This document shows, piece after piece, positions 24,401 through 32,520 of a stretch of 63,147 nucleotides of DNA. Every line of letters starts with the position of its first letter. The stretch's first letter is position 1. The DNA lies in the NCBI RefSeq assembly GCF_963555915.1, contig NZ_CAUVXL010000184.1, positions 1 through 63,147 of the forward strand, read 5' to 3'. The notes under the pieces were generated by a model, which saw only the letters and a list, made by a program, of their open reading frames with translations, had not been told where the DNA came from and made no database searches. Source of the DNA: Protofrankia sp963555915. GTDB lineage: Bacteria > Actinomycetota > Actinomycetes > Frankiales > Frankiaceae. The translations under genes and the position numbers were made by a program.

Positions 24401-25101
24401 CGCATGCACAGGCCGACTCCGACGAGCTGCGCGCCCGGCTTCACCAGATCGGCCATCCCCAGACCGAACTGATCGCCATCGGCCAGGCGATTCCCACGAT
24501 GTGGCTGCGCGGTGGCCTGGGCGATACCGCGGGGCACATCGACGACATCGCCGCCCGGCGGCCGGAGATGCGAATCTGGCCGGCGCTCAAGGCGTGGGTC
24601 GAGGCCGAGCGGGGCGCCGACGAGGAGGTCAGAAACATCCTCGGCGCCATCTCACCGACCGCCCCGGCCGCGCTCGACGAGAACTACCTGTGGTGGGGGA
24701 CGATCGTCGCGCTCACCCGCGCGGCCGTCTCGGTCGGCGACCAGGCCTGGGCACAGGCCCTCTACGACCTCGCGCTGCCCTTCGTCCGTCACAACGCCAC
24801 CATCGGTCTGGCGGGCTTCCTCGGTGCGGTGGCCCACCATCTCGGTGTGCTCGCGGGCACGCTCGGACGGTGGGACGCCGCCTGCGCACACCTTGAGACA
24901 GCGCTTGAACGCCACCACACCATGTCAGCCCGACCGTTCGTCGCACTGACGCAGGTGGAGTACGCGGGCATTCTGGTCTCCCGCAACGCCCCCGGCGACC
25001 GGGAACGCGCCCGCGACCTGCGTGCGGCCGCACTCACGACAGCTGCCGATCTTGGACTCGAAACGGTCCGGACGATCGCCGCACGGATGACCCTCGACTG
25101 A
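21484..25101 (+). CDS. Class III nucleotide cyclase domain fused to a STAND/AAA ATPase with helical repeats
   Basis: A 1205-residue multidomain protein. Residues about 55-215 form a class III adenylate/guanylate cyclase domain (TLLFTDIEGSTRLVRQFGD with the first metal Asp, then IDTQGDSFFIEF with the second). Then come an ATPase with Walker A GEPGIGKTTLAAQ near residue 305 and Walker B VVAILDDLQWAD near 420, and a long alpha-helical TPR-like tail. No HTH is visible. GTG at 21484 has AGGGGG 6 nt upstream. A two-unit copy of repeat A (23085-23178) is inserted in frame after the ATPase, adding SGEPGPP / TGEPGPR peptides. DNA at 23821-23856 repeats a 12-mer (PDAG units). Cyclase activity is predicted, not shown. 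Confidence 0.85.
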   Translation: MAAANTAAGPAGRPLAMDEAGTEPGPRMRLVASRDAATQPAEPPAPREPGARPNPTSTGTVTLLFTDIEGSTRLVRQFGDLYGEILADCQRLQRHAFDITGGREIDTQGDSFFIEFRTSKDAVAAAVAAQHALAAHAWPADARIRVRMGIHTTEPTPWTDRFVGLGVHRAARLCSAGHGGQVLLSETTHSLVEDGLSTGFDVRYLGEHWLKDFDRAERIWQLVIPGLPDTFAPLRTPDSSLLAAPDRKPADADDVDQPGARHLGWLDNVADAPFVGRTHQLRVLREAWDRARSGVRVLTLISGEPGIGKTTLAAQVARTARDDGGLVLYGRWDEEILAPYQGYRVALGEYARTRPKSVLRAELGEHADEISRLFPEVTERVGVVGAPLAGNAEAERFRLFEALDGWLRAIASRRPVVAILDDLQWADRSSLLLLAHLMRLPRATPLLVMATYRDTGHGELASFLPALTRDTECRRVRLGGLDPEETVALVGRVWGRDLTEPGRELALELQADTAGNPFFLTEMVRHLVDLEALASPSGEPGPPAVRDKHDRTAFGQSLTGEPGPRTGSGAVEIPETVRDVVRWRLSRLSPQCQPTLAVASVIGHEFDIDVLAAAAPIDDLDLLDLLDEAGQAGLVHEASDAPARYVFAHSVVRRVLRDGLGRTRTARLHRRIADILAERPGTAPAELAHHYWECTDPAVTDRTTYYARLAGDRALQEAAFDNAVFHYGRALEVLDRHGGGSETQLCELLLTLGDAHGRAGEYRARDARFERAAAVARSAGPDAGPDAGPDAAALFVRAALGYGGVLPAAVSPNAQARALLTEALERLGAADSAPRARVLGRLAHWAHYERPYSERVAICDEAETIARRLDDRATVAAVLYHRCWALDGPRDVDDQLAAAAEILRLGEELCDHELLLEGLRVKLTARFRRGDFELATDTAATLAGLARELRHPEFLRMATMWDVVVAALEGRYAHAQADSDELRARLHQIGHPQTELIAIGQAIPTMWLRGGLGDTAGHIDDIAARRPEMRIWPALKAWVEAERGADEEVRNILGAISPTAPAALDENYLWWGTIVALTRAAVSVGDQAWAQALYDLALPFVRHNATIGLAGFLGAVAHHLGVLAGTLGRWDAACAHLETALERHHTMSARPFVALTQVEYAGILVSRNAPGDRERARDLRAAALTTAADLGLETVRTIAARMTLD
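23085..23178 (+). repeat. Repeat A, in-frame copy inside the cyclase/ATPase gene
   Basis: Two CCGGAGAACCCGGGC ends lie 66 nt apart (23093 and 23159), enclosing GGCGGTGCG, then CATGATCGCACCGCC and TTTGGCCA, the core of repeat A. The 66-bp period equals that of the perfect tandem copies at 39807-39938. It is translated without a stop or frameshift. Confidence 0.75.
23821..23856 (+). repeat. 12-bp tandem repeat in the cyclase/ATPase gene
   Basis: Three copies of GGTCCGGATGCC encode repeated GPDA in a linker between helical repeats. Confidence 0.8.
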
Positions 25102-25129
25102 TCACCGGCCGGGCAGCACCGGCCGGTGA

Positions 25130-26974
25130 TCAGAGCGCGGCGGTGGGCTCGAGGTGGCTCAGAATGAGGGGGTAGACGTCGCGGTCGGCATCCTGACCGA
25201 TGATCGCGTCAAGGTGGGCGTAACCAGGTAGCAGGCTACGGCTGTACAGGCCGGGGCCGTTGGCCTCGCGAAGCCAGTGCATGGTCCGCGCGCTTCCATC
25301 CGGCAGAAAAATGTAGTTGTCCGTTCCCTGCAGGAAACGGATGGGCAGCCGCAGGAACTCCGCGCTCGTGGTGTAGACGTCCTGGCCGCGGTCATCGACG
25401 GCCCTGCTCCCCCGCATCATCAACGCCAGGTGCCGTAACGCGGTGAGATTACCGACACCGAACATGTCGTTGAGCGCCTCATGGGTCGCCTGGTTCAGTC
25501 GCGCGTGGCGATGGGTGCAGCCGTAGATGGCGTTGATCCAACGGCACAACGCCTGACCGCATCGTTCGGAACCGGCCATCGGCAGCGCCCGCAATGTCAG
25601 GTCGACCGCGACGGCGGGCGGGGTGAACCGCCCCGGCCGAACAAGGCTCAGGCCGACACCGCCCAGTAGCTCCCCGACCCGCGCCGCGGCCTTGAACCGG
25701 TTCAGCGGCGAGGTGACCGGATGCAGCGGGAACTGCGCGCAGACCGCCGAGCGGACCCCGGGTAGTTTGCCCGCCGCCAGCGCCATCAGCAGTGATGCCG
25801 AACCCACGCAGTGCCCGTAGGCCTGCACGCTCGGCGCCGCGGTGACGCGCCGGACCTCGTCGACAGCGGTCGGCCAGTCCTGCGTGGCGATGACGTCGAT
25901 GCTGAACTGACCCGCTGAGGAGGGCAGCTCGATGGATGCGCGGTAGTCGAACAACCACACGTCGTACTGCTGCTCTACGAGGAACTCGGCCAGGTTGGTG
26001 CGGATCGTGTCCGCCAGAAACGCCGACGTCGACATGCCGAATCCGGAGGCCAGCAGGACCGGCCCCTTGGTCCCGCCCTGGTACCGGATGAGCCGCAGCC
26101 AGCCGTCCATCCCCACCTCGGTCCCCTCATGCCAACGGCCGCCCGCACCGCACCACCGAACCTCGGGAACCGGCAGGCGTAGCTGCCGGCGCGACGGCCG
26201 CCCCGCAAGACGACTGGGCGCGGCGGGGAATCGGCGGGCCTCGTCCAGCGGGCCACCGTAGATCCGCAGCAGGTATCCGGCAAGCAGCTTGACGACCGCC
26301 AGTTCGTAGGACCGGCGGCGGCCGGCGGGAACGCCCAGCACCTCAACCGCCCGCAGATTCCGGACGAAGTCCGCGAACGCGATACGCGCAATGCCCACGC
26401 CGAGTGTCCCAGCGGTGACCGATCCCACGGTGAAGTAAAGGGTTGTCGCATCCGACCACGCATCGAAACCAGGGCGGTCGTGCAGAACCTTGAAGCCGTC
26501 GAGAACGTAGCCATCACCGTCAGCTGCGACCAGTGACAGCCGATAACGAACGTGCCAGGTCTCGACCTGGGTGACAACGGGTTCGAACAGCACGACTTCG
26601 CCGCCGACAATCGTCAGCGGATCTGCGGACAGCACCGGGATCCGCACGCTGCCCGACGGGCGCCCCGGCGTGGCCTGGTCATGAACAAGCGCGTCGGCGT
26701 CCTCGAAGTCAGCCGTGAGGACTATCTCGACCGATGTTCGCCCGGACCGCCCGAGAAGATCCTTGGAGCCCGCGAGCGCGTCGACGAAACCGTGATCGGC
26801 CGTTCCCTGACCGGCGGACCAACCGGCCTGGAAGTCCTCGGTCACCCCGGTCGACAGATAGCCCGTCAACCGCTCGCGTAACCGCAGGGCCGGGCGAGGC
26901 GGTTGATCCTGATCCGACGGCTGGTCCGACGGCTGATCGGCCGACGGAACCTCCGGCATGGAAAGACCGCTCAT
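25130..26974 (-). CDS. Alpha/beta hydrolase with PHA-synthase-like Cys nucleophile
   Basis: A 614-residue protein in two parts. Residues about 30-240 form a beta-rich domain (LTGYLSTGVTEDFQAG, VLDGFKVLHDRPGFDAW) like one found beside or fused to cholesterol-oxidase-type enzymes. Residues about 270-610 are an alpha/beta hydrolase: VLLASGFGMSTSAF, YDVWLFDYRASIELP, the nucleophile elbow YGHCVGSAS (Cys in place of Ser, as in PHA synthases), and late Asp/His residues in QGTDNYIF and PGYAHLDAI. The ATG at 26974 has GGGGGAG 5 nt upstream. Substrate unknown; a thioester or lipid ester is plausible. It is transcribed alone, convergent with the cyclase gene. Confidence 0.75.
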   Translation of the reverse strand: MSGLSMPEVPSADQPSDQPSDQDQPPRPALRLRERLTGYLSTGVTEDFQAGWSAGQGTADHGFVDALAGSKDLLGRSGRTSVEIVLTADFEDADALVHDQATPGRPSGSVRIPVLSADPLTIVGGEVVLFEPVVTQVETWHVRYRLSLVAADGDGYVLDGFKVLHDRPGFDAWSDATTLYFTVGSVTAGTLGVGIARIAFADFVRNLRAVEVLGVPAGRRRSYELAVVKLLAGYLLRIYGGPLDEARRFPAAPSRLAGRPSRRQLRLPVPEVRWCGAGGRWHEGTEVGMDGWLRLIRYQGGTKGPVLLASGFGMSTSAFLADTIRTNLAEFLVEQQYDVWLFDYRASIELPSSAGQFSIDVIATQDWPTAVDEVRRVTAAPSVQAYGHCVGSASLLMALAAGKLPGVRSAVCAQFPLHPVTSPLNRFKAAARVGELLGGVGLSLVRPGRFTPPAVAVDLTLRALPMAGSERCGQALCRWINAIYGCTHRHARLNQATHEALNDMFGVGNLTALRHLALMMRGSRAVDDRGQDVYTTSAEFLRLPIRFLQGTDNYIFLPDGSARTMHWLREANGPGLYSRSLLPGYAHLDAIIGQDADRDVYPLILSHLEPTAAL

Positions 26975-27189
26975 TATCTCTCCCCCAAATCACTGCAGGA
27001 CCATGCCATGTCACCGCGTGGCCGGCGTGGCCGCGATGCCCATCCATGCCGAGTTCGCCGAGTTCGCCGAGTTCGCCGAGTTCGCCGAGTTCGCCGAGTT
27101 CGCCGAGCACAGTCCCATATCCGCGTCGGCTACGTCACTGTCCGCCAGCCGACATGGCGCTGACATGCGGCACGTCTGCCCGAGCGCCG
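26975..27189. other. Intergenic spacer with a 9-bp minisatellite
   Basis: A 215-bp gap between two minus-strand genes. Its main feature is six perfect copies of GAGTTCGCC at 27051-27104. Frames remain open on both strands because the period is nine. I see no gene. Confidence 0.7.
27051..27104. repeat. 9-bp tandem repeat GAGTTCGCC, six copies
   Basis: Six perfect head-to-tail copies lie between the hydrolase start and the MurC-like stop. Confidence 0.9.
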
Positions 27190-28623
27190 CTATCCCAACG
27201 CGTCGAGTACCCACCGACCCACGTCGGTTATCGTGCCGGCCCCCAGGGTCAGCAGCAGGACGCCGTCCGGCGCGGCCGGCAGACTGACCGACAGGTCGGT
27301 GGTGAGCCGGTCGGTGAGTTCCGCCCATGGGACGTAGTACGTCGTCTCCGGCACGAAGATCTTCTTGGCGAGGTCGCAGGCGTGCAGCCCCAGGGTGTCG
27401 TGCTCACGAGCGGCGTAGATGTCGGTGACGTACACCCGGTCGGCATCGGTGAACGCCTCGGCAAAATCATCCATCAGGGCGGCGAGCCGGCTGAACGTGT
27501 GCGGCTGCACGGCAACCCACACCCGGCGCGAGCCGGCCCGCTGGCGGGCCGCTGCCAGCGTCACCCTGATCTCGGTCGGGTGGTGGGCGTAGTCATCGAC
27601 GATCTCCAACGGTCCGTGGCGGTCGGTCGATGCGGCGATGCCGACCCGCTCGAACCGGCGGGCCGCACCGGTGTAGGTCGCAAGGGTCGCGAGAGTGTCG
27701 GGCACGGCAAGGCCCCGCTCCGCGGCGACGGCGAGCGCCGCGAGCGCGTTGAGAACGGTGTGGACGCCCGGCAACGCAAGCGTGAGCGTCCCGATGTCGT
27801 GCCCGTCCCGGCTGACCGTGGCCTGGATGCCGCCGTCCGGCGTCGGGCGCGGGTCCACCGCCCGCCAGGTCCGGGCGGCCTGGAGACCGTAGTCGACGAC
27901 TCTGGCATGCCCGGCCGGCAGAGCCGCGAGCACCGCCTGAACGCCGGGATGGTCCCCGCAGACGACCAGCGTCCCGCCGGGGCGGACCCGCGCGGCGAAC
28001 GCGGTGAAGGCCACGCGCACGGCCGCCTCATCGGGGAAGAGGTCGGGATGCTCCCACTCGACGTTGGTGATCACGGCAAGCGCGGGGTCGAGGTTCGCGA
28101 ACGCCCCGCCGTACTCGTCGGCCTCCAGGACGAACAGCGCTCCGGCTCCGACCAGCGCGTTGCCACCGAGCTGCGCGACCTCGGCGCCGATCACCGCGGT
28201 CGGGTCGACCCCGGCGGCCCGCAGCACCAGGGCGAGCATCGCGGACGTGGTGGTCTTGCCGTGCGAGCCGGCGACCGCGATCAGGTCGTAGCCGGCGGTC
28301 AGTTGCGGCAGCCAGTCGCTGCGTCGGCGGACCGGGACACCGCACCGCCGTGCGGCCGCCAGCTCAGGATGGTCGTCGGGGAACGCGCTGGACGCCACGA
28401 CGACGTCCACGCCGGTCAGTTCCGCGGCCAGCACGGCCGGGTCGGTGACGGCTCCGACCCGAACCCGGGCGCCGGCGGCGCGCAGAGCGTCCAGGCGGGG
28501 TGCGTCCTGGGCGTCGCTGCCGCTGACCATCCCGCCACTGGCCAGGTGGATGTGGGCGAGCGCGGACAGGCCCGCCCCGGCTATTCCGAGGAAGCGAACG
28601 TGCTGAGGGTTCTCACCGGTCAC
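27190..28623 (-). CDS. Second MurC-like Mur ligase (UDP-N-acetylmuramate--alanine ligase paralogue)
   Basis: A 477-residue Mur ligase with the MurC layout: a Rossmann N-terminus FLGIAGAGLSALAHIHLASG, ATP site VAGSHGKTTTSAM near residue 110, FVLEADEYGGAF, ITNVEWEHPDLF, and the C-terminal IVDDYAHHPTEIRVTL and VAVQPHTFSR. It is clearly paralogous to the murC at 29852-31288, which sits next to murG and is the likelier housekeeping copy. The start is set at GTG 28623, just before the Rossmann fold; no strong ribosome site is seen. It could be a MurC isoenzyme or act on another UDP-sugar. A GCACCGC-rich low-complexity stretch precedes it. Confidence 0.82.
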   Translation of the reverse strand: MTGENPQHVRFLGIAGAGLSALAHIHLASGGMVSGSDAQDAPRLDALRAAGARVRVGAVTDPAVLAAELTGVDVVVASSAFPDDHPELAAARRCGVPVRRRSDWLPQLTAGYDLIAVAGSHGKTTTSAMLALVLRAAGVDPTAVIGAEVAQLGGNALVGAGALFVLEADEYGGAFANLDPALAVITNVEWEHPDLFPDEAAVRVAFTAFAARVRPGGTLVVCGDHPGVQAVLAALPAGHARVVDYGLQAARTWRAVDPRPTPDGGIQATVSRDGHDIGTLTLALPGVHTVLNALAALAVAAERGLAVPDTLATLATYTGAARRFERVGIAASTDRHGPLEIVDDYAHHPTEIRVTLAAARQRAGSRRVWVAVQPHTFSRLAALMDDFAEAFTDADRVYVTDIYAAREHDTLGLHACDLAKKIFVPETTYYVPWAELTDRLTTDLSVSLPAAPDGVLLLTLGAGTITDVGRWVLDALG

Positions 28624-28802
28624 GACAGGCAGTGAACACCACGCCGGGCTCCGGTTCCCCACGACCACGCCCCGTTTCCCACGGCCACGGCCCGCGCCCC
28701 ACGCCCCACGCACCGCGCACCGCGCACCGCGCACCGCCGCTGCACACGACCACCGTTACACTGAAGATCGGATACTGCTCGGGCAGCCGAGGGGAGATCG
28801 GC

Positions 28803-29375
28803 ATGACGGTCGTCCACCCGACGCCCCCGTTGGTGGTGCAGCTGCCCGGACGAGCACTCACTTTGGACGACGTGACCCAGCTGGCCGCGGCCGACGAGCT
28901 CCATCGATACGAACTCGCCGAGGGGAACCTGCTGGTCATGCCGCCAGCCGACACCGAACACGCCACGCTGATCACACAGCTCGTGGTATGGCTGGTCACC
29001 AACGGTTACAGCCCCGACCGGGTGCTGGCCACGCCCGGTCTCCGGATCACCGAATCATCCAGTGGCCGTAGTCCCGACGTGCTCGTCCTGCGCCGCCCGG
29101 CCCCGCGGGGCACCGTGTGGATCGACCCGGCCGACACCCTGCTCGTGGTGGAGGTCGTCTCCCCGGGCTCGGAGAACCTGGACCGCACGATCAAACCGGG
29201 CGAGTACGCCCGCGCCGGTATCGCCCGATTCTGGCGGATCGAACGGGACGGCGGTCCGGCGACAGCCCACATATACGCGCTGGGTATCGACGAGCGGGGC
29301 GAACCGGCCTACATCAGCCACCGGGCCGTGCTGCTCGACGAACTCCTCGCCGCCGCACCGCCACACCTGTCCTGA
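28803..29375 (+). CDS. Uma2 family (DUF820) endonuclease-like protein
   Basis: A 190-residue PD-(D/E)xK-fold protein of the Uma2 family. LTLDDVTQLAAADELHRYEL and LAEGNLLVMPPA form the N-terminal block, then SPDVLVLR (Asp) and LLVVEVVSPGSENLDRTIK with the Glu/Lys of the active site. Uma2 proteins are abundant in cyanobacteria and actinobacteria, mostly without known targets. ATG 28803 has GGGGAG 6 nt upstream. It is on the plus strand, divergent from the MurC-like gene. Confidence 0.88.
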   Translation: MTVVHPTPPLVVQLPGRALTLDDVTQLAAADELHRYELAEGNLLVMPPADTEHATLITQLVVWLVTNGYSPDRVLATPGLRITESSSGRSPDVLVLRRPAPRGTVWIDPADTLLVVEVVSPGSENLDRTIKPGEYARAGIARFWRIERDGGPATAHIYALGIDERGEPAYISHRAVLLDELLAAAPPHLS

Positions 29376-29505
29376 CCAGGATCTGTCTCCCGGATCTTCA
29401 CTGGCACCTACAAGGGCGGCCGCCATAGCGACCGATTCCACCTACTGTCGGACGACATTCGGCCGAACGGTAGGTGGTTCCGGTCATCAGGATGGCCTCA
29501 ACGAC

Positions 29506-29525
29506 CTACGCACCCCGGCCCCGTC
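29506..29525. repeat. Repeat B fragment
   Basis: CTACGCACCCCGGCCCCGT differs at one internal base from the repeat B start at 18567. The rest of the repeat is absent. Confidence 0.4.
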
Positions 29526-29658
29526 ACCCGGATTCTGTTCACCGGCGGCATCACCTGGCAGCTGGTGATGCCTCGTGGCCGAGATCACCGATCGCCGTTG
29601 GGCGGCCCCGGTGCCCACCTCTGTCCAGCATGTGGCCCGCGGCGCAGCGTTCGTCGGG

Positions 29659-29697
29659 TGAGGGTTTCGAGCTGGAGGCTCCAGCTCGAAACCCTCA
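29659..29697. terminator. 19-bp perfect inverted repeat between convergent genes
   Basis: TGAGGGTTTCGAGCTGGAG and its exact complement are separated by one base. The stem-loop would be very stable in RNA from either strand and probably acts as a bidirectional terminator for uma2 and murC. A cruciform or protein site is also possible. Confidence 0.65.
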
Positions 29698-29851
29698 CTT
29701 CTCATCGCAGAGTACGACCGACACATCGATCCCGAGGGTAACGGCACGAACCACTCGAGCCGATGTCACGTGTTGAGAGCCCTTCTCAGGGATCACACGA
29801 AGAAACGGCCACGCGTGTAAGACAGGGCGGGTTCAAGATCCGGATGCTGTC

Positions 29852-31288
29852 TCAGCTGGACAGGGTTGCCCGTTCGGCGAGGACGCGCAGGAGCTCCCCG
29901 CCGAGCAGAGTCACGTCGCCTGCTCCGATGGTGAGCACCAGGTCGCCCGGACGCGCGAACGCCGCGACCCGGCCCGCCGCGGCCGACCAGGACGGCTCGT
30001 AGACGACCTGGTCGGCGGGCAGCGGCACTCGGGAGGCGATCGTCGCACCGCTGACCCCCGGGAGCTCCTGTTCCCCCGCGCCGAAGACATCCATGACCAC
30101 CACGGCATCCGCGAGGCCCAGTGCGGCGCCGAACTCGGCGGCGAAGGCAACCGTCCGGCTGTAGAGGTGCGGCTGGAAAGCGACCACGACCCGGCCGCCC
30201 TCGGCGACGTCACGGGCAGTCCGCAACACGGCCATGATCTTTGTCGGATGGTTGGCATAGTCGTCGACCACCCGGATGCCCTCGACGCTGCCCTTGGCCT
30301 CGAACCGGCGGCGGACGCCGGCGAACCCGGCCAGCCCCTCCAACAGGCCGGCCGCGGGCAGGCCGAGCTCCAGCCCGGCGGCCAGCGCACCGGCCGCGTT
30401 GAGCAGATTGTGCCGCCCGGGTACCCGCAGGGTCAGCTCGCCCAACCGTCTGCCGCGCACGACCACCTCGCAGGTGGAGCCGGTCGGCGAGACCATCGCG
30501 AGCTCCACCCGGACGTGGGCGTCCACCGACTCGCCATAGGTGGTGACCCGCGGTGTCCCCGAGCTGCCTTCGGAGTCCCGCAGCGCGGTGACGAGCCTGG
30601 CCGCGCCGGGGTCGTCCAGGCAGGCCACCACAAAACCGTCCGGATCGACACCGTCGACGAACCGCGCGAACGCGGTCTCGACGTTTTCACGCTGACGGTA
30701 GTAATCAAGATGATCGGCTTCGACATTGGTGACGACCGCGCCGAACGGCTCAAGCAGCAGAAATCCGCCGTCGCTCTCATCGGCCTCAGCGATGAAAATC
30801 TCGCCCGAGCCGGCGTGCGCGTTGGAGCCGGCCTCATTGATGTCGCTGCCGGTGACAAACGACGGGTCGGCGCCGCACGCCTGCATCGCGACGGTGGCCA
30901 TCAGCGTGGTCGTCGTCTTCCCATGGGTACCGGCAACCGCGAGCCCCTGGAATCCCTGCATCAGCGCGGCAAGCGCGGCGGCCCGCGAAACAACACGCAG
31001 GCCACGTTTTTTCGCCTCCTCGACCTCCAGATTTCCCGCCGGAATGGCCTGGGAGAAGATCACAGTACGGGCGTCGCCGAGATGGTGCGGATCATGACCA
31101 ATCGCCACGTGGGCCCCGAGTGCCCGTAGCGCGGCCAATCGGCGGGTGTCCCGGGCGTCGCTTCCGGACACGTAGGCGCCGCGCCGCAGCAACAGCCGGG
31201 CGAGGCCGCTCATGCCGGCGCCGCCGATCCCCACGAGGTGGACACGGTCGAAGTTGTCCGGTAGCGCCCGAGCTGTCACAGGTGACAT
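29852..31288 (-). CDS. murC: UDP-N-acetylmuramate--L-alanine ligase
   Basis: A 478-residue Mur ligase that adds L-Ala to UDP-MurNAc. Motifs: VHLVGIGGAGMSGLARLLL, AGTHGKTTTTLMA near residue 117, IAEADESDGGFL, VVTNVEADHLDYY, RRFEAKGSVEGIRVVDDYAN, HPTKI and VAFQPHLYSR. Length is normal. It follows murG by 29 nt on the same strand and ends the ftsW-aminotransferase-murG-murC group. Confidence 0.96.
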   Translation of the reverse strand: MSPVTARALPDNFDRVHLVGIGGAGMSGLARLLLRRGAYVSGSDARDTRRLAALRALGAHVAIGHDPHHLGDARTVIFSQAIPAGNLEVEEAKKRGLRVVSRAAALAALMQGFQGLAVAGTHGKTTTTLMATVAMQACGADPSFVTGSDINEAGSNAHAGSGEIFIAEADESDGGFLLLEPFGAVVTNVEADHLDYYRQRENVETAFARFVDGVDPDGFVVACLDDPGAARLVTALRDSEGSSGTPRVTTYGESVDAHVRVELAMVSPTGSTCEVVVRGRRLGELTLRVPGRHNLLNAAGALAAGLELGLPAAGLLEGLAGFAGVRRRFEAKGSVEGIRVVDDYANHPTKIMAVLRTARDVAEGGRVVVAFQPHLYSRTVAFAAEFGAALGLADAVVVMDVFGAGEQELPGVSGATIASRVPLPADQVVYEPSWSAAAGRVAAFARPGDLVLTIGAGDVTLLGGELLRVLAERATLSS

Positions 31289-31317
31289 CTTGCCCCATCC
31301 ATCGCCTCGGACCGGGT

Positions 31318-32448
31318 TCAGCGAGCCGCGTGGCGTGCCGGTTGCCGCCTGCGTGTGGCCGCGGCCTCACGGATCATCGACACGATCGCGTCCACGGCGT
31401 CGGGATGTCCGCAGCCTGAGCATGCCGCCGACATCTTGGCCAGCCGTTCCGACGAGGTGAGCAGGCCCAGCAGCTCCGCACGCACCCATTCGGGCGAGAA
31501 GCCGGCATCGTCGATCAGCAGGCCGCCGCCTGCCTCCACCGTCGCCAGGGCGTTGCGCCGCTGCTCACCGTTTCCGTGCGGGAGCGGCACGTAGGCGGCG
31601 GGCAGGCCGACCGCGGCCAGCTCCGCGCAGGTCATGGCGCCGGCACGACACAGCGCCATGTCCGCCGCCGCATACGCCGACGCCATGTGGTCGAGATAGG
31701 GCCGCACGACATAGGGCGCGGGCAGGTTCGGTGGCAGCGCCGCAAGCACCGTCTCGACGTTCTTGGGCCCGGCCGCGTGCAGGACCTGCGCCCCGCTCGC
31801 AGTGATCTCCTCGGCCATCGTACTGATCACGTCGTTGATGCGTCGGGCCCCCTGCGAACCACCGAAGACCAGCAACGTCGGATAGCCCGGGTGAAGGCCG
31901 TAACTGATCCGGGCCGCCCGGGCCGCCGTCGGCGACCGGTCGAGGTTCAGGATCTCCGGGCGCAGCGGGATGCCGGTGAGCCGGCCGCCGCGCAACGGAG
32001 TACTCGGGTAGGAAACAGCCACAAAGGGTGTGAACCGGGCGCCGATCCGGTTCGCCACTCCCGGAACCGGGTTGGCCTCGTGGACGACGATCGGGATACC
32101 TGCCCGGCGCGCGGCCAGGTAGGCCGGGACGGACACGTACCCGCCGAAGCCGACGACCACGTCCGCGCGCACCCGAGCCAGCGTCGCCGACGCCTGGCTG
32201 ACGGCCCCGGCGAGCCTGCCGGGCACGGTGAGCAGGGACGGCGTGGGTGTGCGCGGCAGCGGCACCTTCGGGATCGTCACCAAGTCGTAGCCACGGGCCG
32301 GCACGAGCCTCGCCTCCAGCCCGGACTCCGTCCCCAGGACGGTCAGGCGTAGCCGGGGGTCGGCGGCCCGCAGGGCGTCGGCGACGGCCAGCGCAGGTTC
32401 TACATGGCCCGCCGTGCCACCGCCGGCGAGCACCACACTCCTCAGCAT
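31318..32448 (-). CDS. murG: UDP-GlcNAc:lipid I N-acetylglucosaminyltransferase
   Basis: About 376 residues. MurG makes lipid II from lipid I on the inner membrane face. VVLAGGGTAGHVEPALAVAD is the N-terminal glycine-rich loop; VVGFGGYVSVPAYLAARRAG, VVHEANPVPGVAN, LVFGGSQGARRIN and MALCRAGAMTCAELAAVGLP are the expected GT28 motifs. The ATG at 32448 directly precedes the Rossmann strand; an in-frame ATG at 32484 would add 12 residues. It lies 29 nt before murC and about 70 nt after an aminotransferase gene not normally found in this cluster. Confidence 0.95.
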   Translation of the reverse strand: MLRSVVLAGGGTAGHVEPALAVADALRAADPRLRLTVLGTESGLEARLVPARGYDLVTIPKVPLPRTPTPSLLTVPGRLAGAVSQASATLARVRADVVVGFGGYVSVPAYLAARRAGIPIVVHEANPVPGVANRIGARFTPFVAVSYPSTPLRGGRLTGIPLRPEILNLDRSPTAARAARISYGLHPGYPTLLVFGGSQGARRINDVISTMAEEITASGAQVLHAAGPKNVETVLAALPPNLPAPYVVRPYLDHMASAYAAADMALCRAGAMTCAELAAVGLPAAYVPLPHGNGEQRRNALATVEAGGGLLIDDAGFSPEWVRAELLGLLTSSERLAKMSAACSGCGHPDAVDAIVSMIREAAATRRRQPARHAAR

Positions 32449-32520
32449 CGTCCACGACGATGACACACCCCAATAGTGGATCACCCCCCGGGTACCGTCA
32501 CCACCCGTGTCGGGCCCTTG

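Larger units (their letters stand above)
29376..29851. other. Intergenic region with a strong hairpin and a repeat B fragment
   Basis: This 476-bp region lies between the ends of uma2 (plus) and murC (minus). No gene. It contains CCACCTAC and GTAGGTGG flanking a smaller palindrome (about 29438-29477), a repeat B-like fragment (29506-29525), and a near-perfect long hairpin (29659-29697). Confidence 0.6.

Noticed and set aside
26734..28635. A 633-codon plus-strand frame over the MurC-like gene
   Set aside because: Shadow of the Mur ligase; it stays open partly because of the 9-bp repeat.
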